10,513 nucleotides of DNA, from contig JBAZEP010000047.1 of assembly GCA_041653835.1 (NCBI GenBank), positions 1 through 10,513 on the forward strand. Direction: 5' to 3'. Under the pieces are notes generated by a model. That model had not been told where the DNA came from and ran no database searches. It worked only from the letters and a program-made list of their open reading frames with translations. The position numbers and the translations under genes are program-made. Of this stretch, positions 6,100 through 10,513 are shown in pieces. The stretch comes from UBA10183 sp041653835. Its GTDB lineage: Bacteria > Omnitrophota > Gorgyraeia > Gorgyraeales > Gorgyraeaceae. Position 1 is the first letter of the stretch, and each line of letters opens with the position of its first letter.

Positions 6100-8850
6100 A
6101 TGGAATATAAAAATACTCTGAATCTGCCTAAAACCGATTTTCCGATGAAAGGCAACCTGCCTGACAAAGAACCCGTGATACTTGAAAAATGGGAAAAGGC
6201 AGGCCTTTATAAGGCAATAAGGGAAAAGAGGAAGGCCTCTCCCAAATACATATTGCATGACGGCCCGCCGTACGCGAACGGCAATATCCACATAGGCCAC
6301 GCGCTGAACAAGACGCTGAAAGACATTGTCATAAAGTTCAAGACTATGCAGGGATTCGATTCGCCTTACGTACCCGGGTGGGATTGCCATGGCATGCCTA
6401 TCGAGCACCAGCTTTTCAAGGAACTGAAAAAGACCAAGCACGATGTTGACCAGGTGAAGTTCAGGAAGATGGCGCATGAATTCGCGATGAAATTCGTGGA
6501 TATCCAGAAGGCTGAATTCGAAAGGCTCGGGGTTTTCGGGGATTGGGATAACCCGTATCTTACACTCAAACCCGAATACGAAAAAGCTGTTACGGCAAGT
6601 TTCAATAAACTCGCCCAGGATGGGCTTATATACAGGGGGTTAAAGCCCATAAACTGGTGCGCCAGATGCGAGACTGCCCTGGCGGAGGCGGAGGTGGAAT
6701 ATGAGGACCACACCTCGCCGTCCATCTATGTTAAATTTGATGTTGTAGGGGACGGTCGCGACCGTCCCCTACAATCTTTTCTTGTATGGACAACCACGCC
6801 GTGGACACTTGTTTCGAATGTCGCGATAGCGGTGCATCCGGACCTCGCGTATGTATACGTTGACGCGGAACAATACGGGACTTTGCTCTTGGCCCAGGAC
6901 CTGCTGGAAGCGACGCTTAAAAAACTCGGCGTAAAAGGCGCGATCAAAAAGACGGTAAGGGGCAGGGAGTTAGAAGGCATGACTGCCATGCATCCTTTCC
7001 TGGACCGTTCCTCAAAAGTCGTGACCGCGGATTATGTTTCGAATGAAGACGGCACGGGATGCGTCCACATCGCGCCGGGCCATGGCCAGGAAGACTATGA
7101 AGTGGGATTAAGATATAACCTGCCGGTCGTGATGCCTGTGGACGAAAAAGGCAGGTTCAGGAAAATAGAAACATTCGAGGTTCCGGACGAACTTATAGGC
7201 AAGAATATACAGGAAGCGAACGATATTGTATTGAAAATGCTGTCCGACAGAAAAGCCATTCTCGTGTCCGAAAAAACAGAGCATTCTTATCCGTATTGCT
7301 GGAGATGCCATTCGCCGCTTTTGTTCCGCGCCACAAAACAATGGTTCCTCGGCGTGGACAGGAATAATCTCAGGCAAAAAACGCTCGATGAGATAAAGAA
7401 AGTAAAATGGGTGCCGGAAGCGGGTGAGAAGCGCATCTCGAGCATGATAGGCTCCAGGCCTGACTGGTGCCTATCGAGGCAGCGTTACTGGGGAGTGCCG
7501 GTACCTATATTATACTGCGTTTCCTGCAATTCCGAGATAATAGACGCGGGCGTCATGAAAAAAATAGAGGAAACCTTCGGCGCGTCCGGCTCCGACAGCT
7601 GGTTCATAAAAGACGCGAAAAGTTTTACGCCGGAAGGTTTCAAGTGCAAAAAATGCGGCGGCGCGGAATTCAAAAAAGAAACAGACATCCTTGATGTCTG
7701 GTTCGAGTCCGGCGCGAGCCATCAGGGAGTCTTAAGGATAAACAAGGGGCTCGCTTTTCCGGCTGACCTGTATCTGGAAGGCAGTGACCAGCACAGGGGA
7801 TGGTTCCAATCTTCCATCCTGGTCGGCATTGGTGTCGAAGGCCGGACGCCGTTCAAAAATGTCCTTACGCACGGTTTTGTGATGGACGGCGAAGGCAAAA
7901 AGATGTCGAAGTCAGCGGGTAATGTGGTAAGCCCGCAGGAAGTCATTTCTAAAAAAGGAGCGGATGTCTTGAGGCTTTGGGCAAGCTCGTCTTCTTATTT
8001 CGACGATGTCAGGATCTCGGAAGAGATATTGGACCGGACAGTGGAGGCGTACCGCAAGTTCAGGAATACGGCAAAATACCTGCTGGGCAACCTATATGAT
8101 TTTGACCCGGCTAAAGATTCTATAGCCGGCAAGGATTTGCTCGAGATCGACAGGTGGGCGCTTTCCAGGCTGAATTCGATGCTGAAAGAAGTTACGGATT
8201 CGTTCGAACGGTTCATGTTCCACGAAGTTACCGCGTCCTCTTATAAATTCTGCATTATCGATATGTCTAATTTTTATCTTGATATTTTAAAGGATAGGTT
8301 GTATACTTTTGGAGCTGGTTCAAAGGCAAGAAGGTCCGGCCAGACAGTTCTTTATAAAATTTTGAATGTCCTCACCAGGATCATGGCCCCGATAATCCCG
8401 TTTACCTGCGAAGAGATCTGGGGTCATTTCAATAAAACCGGATCCGTGCATCTCGCGGATTGGCCTAAGGCCGAGAGCGGGCTGATAGATCCTGAGCTTG
8501 AAGCCAGGTGGCGGAAGCTGATGCTTTTGAGGGAAGATGTTCTGAAAGTCCTTGAAGAGAAAAGGTCCGCTAAACTTATAGGCGGTTCCCTTGAAGCCAG
8601 GGTGACGCTTACAGCCGCGGGCGAGGAACACGAATTTTTGAAAAGTTACCTTGATAGTTTACGTTATATATTCATAGTTTCACAGGTAACGCTTGTTAAA
8701 GGGGAGAATAAGGATATCCGGGTGGACAGGGCTGAAGGTGAAAAATGCAGCCGCTGCTGGAACTGGAGCGCGTTAGTAGGGGAAGATAAAAGCAATCCAA
8801 CACTTTGCGAGAGATGCGTAAGTGTTGTAACGGAAGGCAGGATAGAATGA
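6100..8850 (+). CDS. ileS: Isoleucyl-tRNA synthetase
   Basis: IleS charges tRNA-Ile with isoleucine and edits mischarged valine. At 916 residues it fits the bacterial type. The class I signatures are PPYANGNIHIGHALNKTLKD (HIGH at 64-67) and GKKMSKSAGN (KMSKS at 601-605). WTTTPWTL (230-237) marks entry into the CP1 editing domain. SYPYCWRCHSPLLFRATKQWF, DWCLSRQRYWGVP and DVWFESGASH are typical internal motifs. The C-terminal zinc finger is CSRC (883-886) and CERC (903-906). Residues 215-225, just before the editing domain, are encoded by a perfect 32-base palindrome (see the repeat entry), which replaces a loop that varies in length among IleS proteins. The start lies one base after the mtnP stop, with AGGA about 13 bases upstream. 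The end overlaps the next gene as ATGA. Confidence 0.98.
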   Translation: MEYKNTLNLPKTDFPMKGNLPDKEPVILEKWEKAGLYKAIREKRKASPKYILHDGPPYANGNIHIGHALNKTLKDIVIKFKTMQGFDSPYVPGWDCHGMPIEHQLFKELKKTKHDVDQVKFRKMAHEFAMKFVDIQKAEFERLGVFGDWDNPYLTLKPEYEKAVTASFNKLAQDGLIYRGLKPINWCARCETALAEAEVEYEDHTSPSIYVKFDVVGDGRDRPLQSFLVWTTTPWTLVSNVAIAVHPDLAYVYVDAEQYGTLLLAQDLLEATLKKLGVKGAIKKTVRGRELEGMTAMHPFLDRSSKVVTADYVSNEDGTGCVHIAPGHGQEDYEVGLRYNLPVVMPVDEKGRFRKIETFEVPDELIGKNIQEANDIVLKMLSDRKAILVSEKTEHSYPYCWRCHSPLLFRATKQWFLGVDRNNLRQKTLDEIKKVKWVPEAGEKRISSMIGSRPDWCLSRQRYWGVPVPILYCVSCNSEIIDAGVMKKIEETFGASGSDSWFIKDAKSFTPEGFKCKKCGGAEFKKETDILDVWFESGASHQGVLRINKGLAFPADLYLEGSDQHRGWFQSSILVGIGVEGRTPFKNVLTHGFVMDGEGKKMSKSAGNVVSPQEVISKKGADVLRLWASSSSYFDDVRISEEILDRTVEAYRKFRNTAKYLLGNLYDFDPAKDSIAGKDLLEIDRWALSRLNSMLKEVTDSFERFMFHEVTASSYKFCIIDMSNFYLDILKDRLYTFGAGSKARRSGQTVLYKILNVLTRIMAPIIPFTCEEIWGHFNKTGSVHLADWPKAESGLIDPELEARWRKLMLLREDVLKVLEEKRSAKLIGGSLEARVTLTAAGEEHEFLKSYLDSLRYIFIVSQVTLVKGENKDIRVDRAEGEKCSRCWNWSALVGEDKSNPTLCERCVSVVTEGRIE
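6743..6774. repeat. Perfect 32-base palindrome inside ileS (putative inserted palindromic repeat)
   Basis: The half-site TTGTAGGGGACGGTCG is followed directly by its exact reverse complement, giving sixteen matched pairs with no spacer. Pairing stops at base 6742, where G faces T. Read in the ileS frame it encodes V-V-G-D-G-R-D-R-P-L-Q (215-225), without a stop. GTAGGGG/CCCCTAC-ended palindromes recall short REP-like or MITE-like repeats known from several bacterial genomes, but I cannot verify this family link here. No second copy was seen in the window. The RNA could form a long stem, and a short T-rich stretch (TCTTTTC) follows it. Confidence 0.85.
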
Positions 8851-9218
8851 CCAAGTTAGAAACGGCAAAATACAAGAAACTTTTAATAAAGATAAGAGAC
8901 GCTATCAATAGCGACATAAGCCATATAGCCAAAGAAAGCCTGAAATCACAGAAGGAATCTTCGGGAGATCTTTCCGGCTACAGCTTTCACATGGCGGACA
9001 TGGCGAGCGACAGCTATGACAGGGAGTTGAGCCTGAATATAGCCAGCGAAGAACAGGAAGTTATATACGAGATCGATGACGCGTTGAAGCGGATAGAAGA
9101 AGGCAAATTCGGCAGATGCCTTTCATGCGATAAAAAGATACCCCAGAAACGCCTTAACGCAGTCCCTTATGCCAAATATTGCATACAGTGCAAGTCAAAA
9201 GAGGAAAAGAAGAAGTAG
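8847..9218 (+). CDS. DksA/TraR-family C4 zinc finger protein
   Basis: Members of this family bind in the secondary channel of RNA polymerase and, in the DksA case, act with ppGpp to control stable RNA and amino acid genes. The protein has 123 residues, shorter than E. coli DksA (about 150). Residues 1-85 are mostly helical and charged, with DMASDSYDRE (51-60) near the expected coiled-coil tip and ASEEQEVIYEIDDALKRIEEGKFG (66-89) leading into the finger. The zinc ligands are C91-x2-C94 and C112-x2-C115 around KKIPQKRLNAVPYAKY, the hallmark of the family. The start at 8847 forms an ATGA overlap with the ileS stop and has GGAAGG/AGGA upstream; an upstream in-frame TTG (8805) is less likely. Whether it is a true DksA or a DksA-like regulator of another type cannot be told from this sequence. 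Confidence 0.9.
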   Translation: MTKLETAKYKKLLIKIRDAINSDISHIAKESLKSQKESSGDLSGYSFHMADMASDSYDRELSLNIASEEQEVIYEIDDALKRIEEGKFGRCLSCDKKIPQKRLNAVPYAKYCIQCKSKEEKKK

Positions 9219-9672
9219 CGTCCTTACCATTCTTTCCATTTTTTTGATCCTGCTCATAGACCAGCTATCCAAGGCGGTTATTTCTTCGAAATTATCCCCG
9301 GGCGAATCCATACCTATAATAAAGGATATCCTGCACATAACATTTGTGAAAAATACGGGCGCGGCGTTCGGCCTTTTTAAGAACAGCATTTTATTTTTTA
9401 TAGCGGTGTCTATTATCGCCGTGGCCGTGATAGCCCGGATGCTTTTAAAGGCGATCAAGAATGATAAATTTTTCAATAGCCTTATCTTAAATATCGGCCT
9501 TATATTTATAATGTCCGGGGCAATCGGCAATCTTATAGACAGGGTCAGCATGCGCTATGTAGTTGATTTTATTGATCTTAGGGTATGGCCTGTCTTTAAT
9601 TTAGCGGACTCGTTCATTACAATAGGTACCACACTCCTGGTGATTTCTTTTGCCAAGCGCCAAAAGGCCTGA
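9169..9672 (+). CDS. lspA: Lipoprotein signal peptidase (signal peptidase II)
   Basis: LspA is an inner-membrane aspartyl protease that removes the signal peptide from prolipoproteins after lipid attachment. The 167-residue reading has four hydrophobic stretches (about 18-30, 74-92, 105-120 and 145-162). Motifs are DQLSKA (31-36), FVKNTGAAFGLF (59-70), SGAIGNLIDRV (116-126) with catalytic D124, VVDFIDL (131-137) and FNLADSFITIG (143-153) with catalytic D147. The start is unsure. The only ATG in frame, at 9169, overlaps the zinc finger gene by 50 bases and lacks a clear ribosome binding site. AGAGGA and GAAGAAG just before 9220 look like binding sites, but the codons there are GTC, CTT, ACC and ATT. 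The true N-terminus could be nearer residue 18. The ileS-lspA association is widespread in bacteria; here one gene lies between them. Confidence 0.93.
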   Translation: MPNIAYSASQKRKRRSSVLTILSIFLILLIDQLSKAVISSKLSPGESIPIIKDILHITFVKNTGAAFGLFKNSILFFIAVSIIAVAVIARMLLKAIKNDKFFNSLILNIGLIFIMSGAIGNLIDRVSMRYVVDFIDLRVWPVFNLADSFITIGTTLLVISFAKRQKA

Positions 9673-9673
9673 T

Positions 9674-9702
9674 TTGACATACCTGAAAACATATGATATA
9701 CT
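9674..9702 (+). promoter_or_regulatory. Strong sigma70-type promoter for the 121-residue gene
   Basis: TTGACA (9674-9679) is a perfect -35 box. TATACT (9697-9702) is a -10 box with one mismatch to TATAAT. The spacer is exactly 17 bases, and TG sits one base before the -10 (extended -10). Transcription should begin near 9709, leaving a leader of about 70 bases. The -35 begins two bases after the lspA stop codon, so the promoter opens a new unit right at the end of the long operon. Confidence 0.85.
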
Positions 9703-9780
9703 TTAAGTAAGAAAAGGAGAGGGAATTTTTTTTATCTCACTAAATAAATAGATTTAAAAAGATTAGTTTAAGGAGTCGTT
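9703..9780 (+). other. AT-rich 5' leader with two Shine-Dalgarno-like stretches
   Basis: The leader contains AAAAGGAGAGGG (about 9712-9723), followed by a run of eight T (9726-9733) and then AT-rich sequence, before the real ribosome binding site AAGGAG (9770-9775), five bases ahead of the ATG. No start codon follows the first purine stretch at a useful distance. No strong hairpin or recognisable riboswitch is visible. Confidence 0.5.
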
Positions 9781-10146
9781 ATGAGAGAACTCCTATTTAA
9801 AAATATAACCTCGGAAAATAAAAAAAGAAAAGACCTCTATGTCACCGAGACATTCGATAGGGATGGAATAACCACTACTACCCAGCGGCATTCTACCTAT
9901 ATAATAGGCTCCTCTAATAAATTCAAGAATCTGGAAGAGATGATGGAATGGAAAAAGAACGCGGGCATGGCCGTCAATAAAAGGCATATCTTCATTATCA
10001 AAAAACGCGACACTAAGCTCAATAAAGACATGTTCATATGCGATGTTGTGGGGAAGTTTTACGCGGTGTCGGGCTGTGACATTTATTCCGTGGCATTCAA
10101 GCATTCTTTCGAAGTGGATTTTTTATACACGCAAACATCTCAATAA
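9781..10146 (+). CDS. Hypothetical protein, 121 residues, strongly expressed unit
   Basis: I do not recognise this protein. It has 121 residues, is rich in Lys and Arg, and has no signal peptide, membrane helix or nucleotide-binding motif that I can see. The N-terminus is MRELLFKNIT, followed by the basic NKKRKD (13-18). About 19-43 (YVTETFDRDGITTTTQRHSTYI and on) could form paired beta strands. NLEEMMEWKKNA (50-61) looks like an amphipathic helix. The C-terminal half alternates hydrophobic and charged residues, suggesting more strands, with cysteines at 87 and 99 but no CxxC pair. Coding is supported by the AAGGAG ribosome binding site five bases upstream, an own near-consensus promoter and a terminator after the stop. 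Base composition is more AT-rich than in neighbouring genes. It is a single-gene unit, so its neighbours say little about function. Confidence 0.85.
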   Translation: MRELLFKNITSENKKRKDLYVTETFDRDGITTTTQRHSTYIIGSSNKFKNLEEMMEWKKNAGMAVNKRHIFIIKKRDTKLNKDMFICDVVGKFYAVSGCDIYSVAFKHSFEVDFLYTQTSQ

Positions 10147-10184
10147 GGGGGTGGTTATATAGTTTCAAGCTTTACTCCTTGGTC

Positions 10185-10228
10185 AACCCCGGCCTTTTGA
10201 CAGTTAAAAGACCGGGGTTTCTTTTTTT
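10185..10228 (+). terminator. Strong intrinsic terminator after the 121-residue gene
   Basis: AACCCCGG-C-CTTTT (10185-10198) pairs with AAAAG-A-CCGGGGTT (10206-10219) around a seven-base loop (GACAGTT), with one C/A mismatch. A T-rich tail, TTTCTTTTTTT, ends near 10228. It closes the transcript begun at 9674 and separates it from gpsA. Confidence 0.93.
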
Positions 10229-10237
10229 ACTATTCGG

Positions 10238-10302
10238 TTACTATCAGCCTTACTATCAGAGTGCTTACTATCAGAGTCGCACTCTGATAGATAGGTAGAT
10301 AG
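10238..10302. repeat. Cluster of short direct and inverted repeats upstream of gpsA
   Basis: TTACTATCAG occurs three times (10238-10247, 10250-10259, 10265-10274), spaced by 12 and 15 bases. The second and third copies extend to CTATCAGAGT. Downstream, ACTCTGATAG (10281-10290) is the exact reverse complement, making a ten-pair hairpin with the third copy around a three-base loop (CGC). Two further GATAG copies follow (10290-10294, 10298-10302), so three CTATC face three GATAG. It sits directly upstream of a possible gpsA promoter. A regulator binding region or the remains of a mobile palindromic repeat are both possible. Confidence 0.75.
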
Positions 10303-10308
10303 TTATCA

Positions 10309-10337
10309 TTGACTACTATAACTGCGTATGTTAAACT
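10309..10337 (+). promoter_or_regulatory. Possible sigma70 promoter for gpsA
   Basis: TTGACT (10309-10314, one mismatch to TTGACA) and TAAACT (10332-10337, two mismatches to TATAAT) are 17 bases apart, with TG one base before the -10. Transcription would begin near 10344, just ahead of the gpsA ribosome binding site. The strong terminator upstream makes a promoter in this gap necessary unless readthrough occurs. The match is moderate. Confidence 0.5.
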
Positions 10338-10359
10338 TGAATAAATTACGGAGGTTACG

Positions 10360-10513
10360 TTGAGAATATCTGTTTTAGGCGATGGCGGCTGGGGCACGGC
10401 GCTCGCTATTCTATTGAAAAATAAAGGCTTCGATGTTTCCCTGTGGTGCGCCTTTAAGGAAGACGCGGAGGCCATAAAGCGCGACGTGGAAAACAAGAAA
10501 TTCCTTCCGGGTT
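10360..10513 (+). CDS. gpsA: Glycerol-3-phosphate dehydrogenase [NAD(P)+], 5' part (GpsA)
   Basis: GpsA reduces dihydroxyacetone phosphate to sn-glycerol-3-phosphate, the backbone precursor of phospholipids, in the cytoplasm. Only the first 51 codons are in the window. The N-terminus contains ISVLGDGGWGTALAILL (3-19), the Rossmann dinucleotide loop in the form GDGGWGTALA, where many GpsA proteins have GAGSWGTALA. It is followed by VSLWC (26-30) and a stretch ending NKKFLPG, matching the usual N-x-x-YLPG. The start is TTG at 10360, supported by CGGAGG (10349-10354) five bases upstream. The nearby ATG at 10328 is in another frame and meets a stop at once. The 3' part lies beyond the window. Confidence 0.92.
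   Translation, partial: MRISVLGDGGWGTALAILLKNKGFDVSLWCAFKEDAEAIKRDVENKKFLPG

Noticed and set aside
6743..6780. The ileS palindrome as a true transcription terminator
   Set aside because: It lies inside an intact essential gene and is followed only by a short mixed TCTTTTC stretch. Full termination here would abolish IleS, so at most it attenuates.
7467..7694. 75-codon open frame on the + strand within ileS
   Set aside because: It is out of frame with a well-conserved part of IleS and its product is an Arg-rich shadow without features.
8320..8340. Possible frame disturbance in ileS near residue 745
   Set aside because: The translation reads DRLYTFGAGSKARRSGQT, which fits the normal IleS motif with ARRS and continues without a break.
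8805..8846. TTG at 8805 as the start of the zinc finger gene
   Set aside because: The codons before 8847 overlap the ileS zinc finger, whereas ATG at 8847 gives an ATGA junction, a ribosome binding site and the expected N-terminus.
9655..9680. Terminator at the end of lspA
   Set aside because: GCC and GGC triplets near 9653-9669 could pair weakly, but there is no stable stem and no T-run; the sequence is better explained as the start of the next promoter.
10230..10496. 88-codon open frame on the - strand across the gpsA start
   Set aside because: It runs through the repeat cluster, promoter region and the clear gpsA coding start, and shows no domain or ribosome binding support.

Overview
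The window reads as one stretch of bacterial chromosome in which every supportable gene lies on the + strand. No rRNA, tRNA, CRISPR array, transposase or phage gene was seen. The layout, with mur/ddl/ftsQ/ftsA genes of diderm type, mixed GC use, and frequent ATA (Ile), AGG (Arg) and GCG (Ala) codons, would suit an uncultured diderm lineage such as Candidatus Omnitrophota or a relative. That placement is an impression from gene style and codon use, not a demonstrated fact.

Bases 2-4499 are the late part of a division and cell wall (dcw) cluster: the 3' part of murC, then murB, ddl, ftsQ and ftsA. MurC and MurB make UDP-MurNAc and add L-Ala, Ddl supplies D-Ala-D-Ala, and FtsQ and FtsA belong to the divisome. 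The usual next gene, ftsZ, is absent. The same transcript direction continues at 4513-9672 with proC (proline synthesis), mtnP (methylthioadenosine salvage), ileS (isoleucyl-tRNA synthetase), a DksA/TraR-type zinc finger gene and lspA (lipoprotein signal peptidase). Genes overlap or are separated by at most 23 bases, and no intrinsic terminator is visible between them, so 2-9672 is probably one long operon that begins upstream of the window.

Bases 9674-10228 form a separate unit: a near-consensus sigma70 promoter (TTGACA, 17 bases, TATACT, with an extended -10 TG), an AT-rich leader, a 121-residue protein I do not recognise, and a strong intrinsic terminator. Bases 10238-10302 hold a cluster of short direct and inverted repeats. 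After it come a possible promoter and the start of gpsA (glycerol-3-phosphate dehydrogenase), which begins with TTG and runs off the end of the window.

The most unusual signals are: a perfect 32-base palindrome inside ileS that is translated in frame and looks like a palindromic repeat inserted into a coding region; the isolated, apparently highly expressed unknown small protein; the CTATC/GATAG repeat cluster in front of gpsA; and an FtsA with a degenerate phosphate-binding loop in a cluster that lacks ftsZ next to it. I found no clear sign of a complete new multi-gene system.
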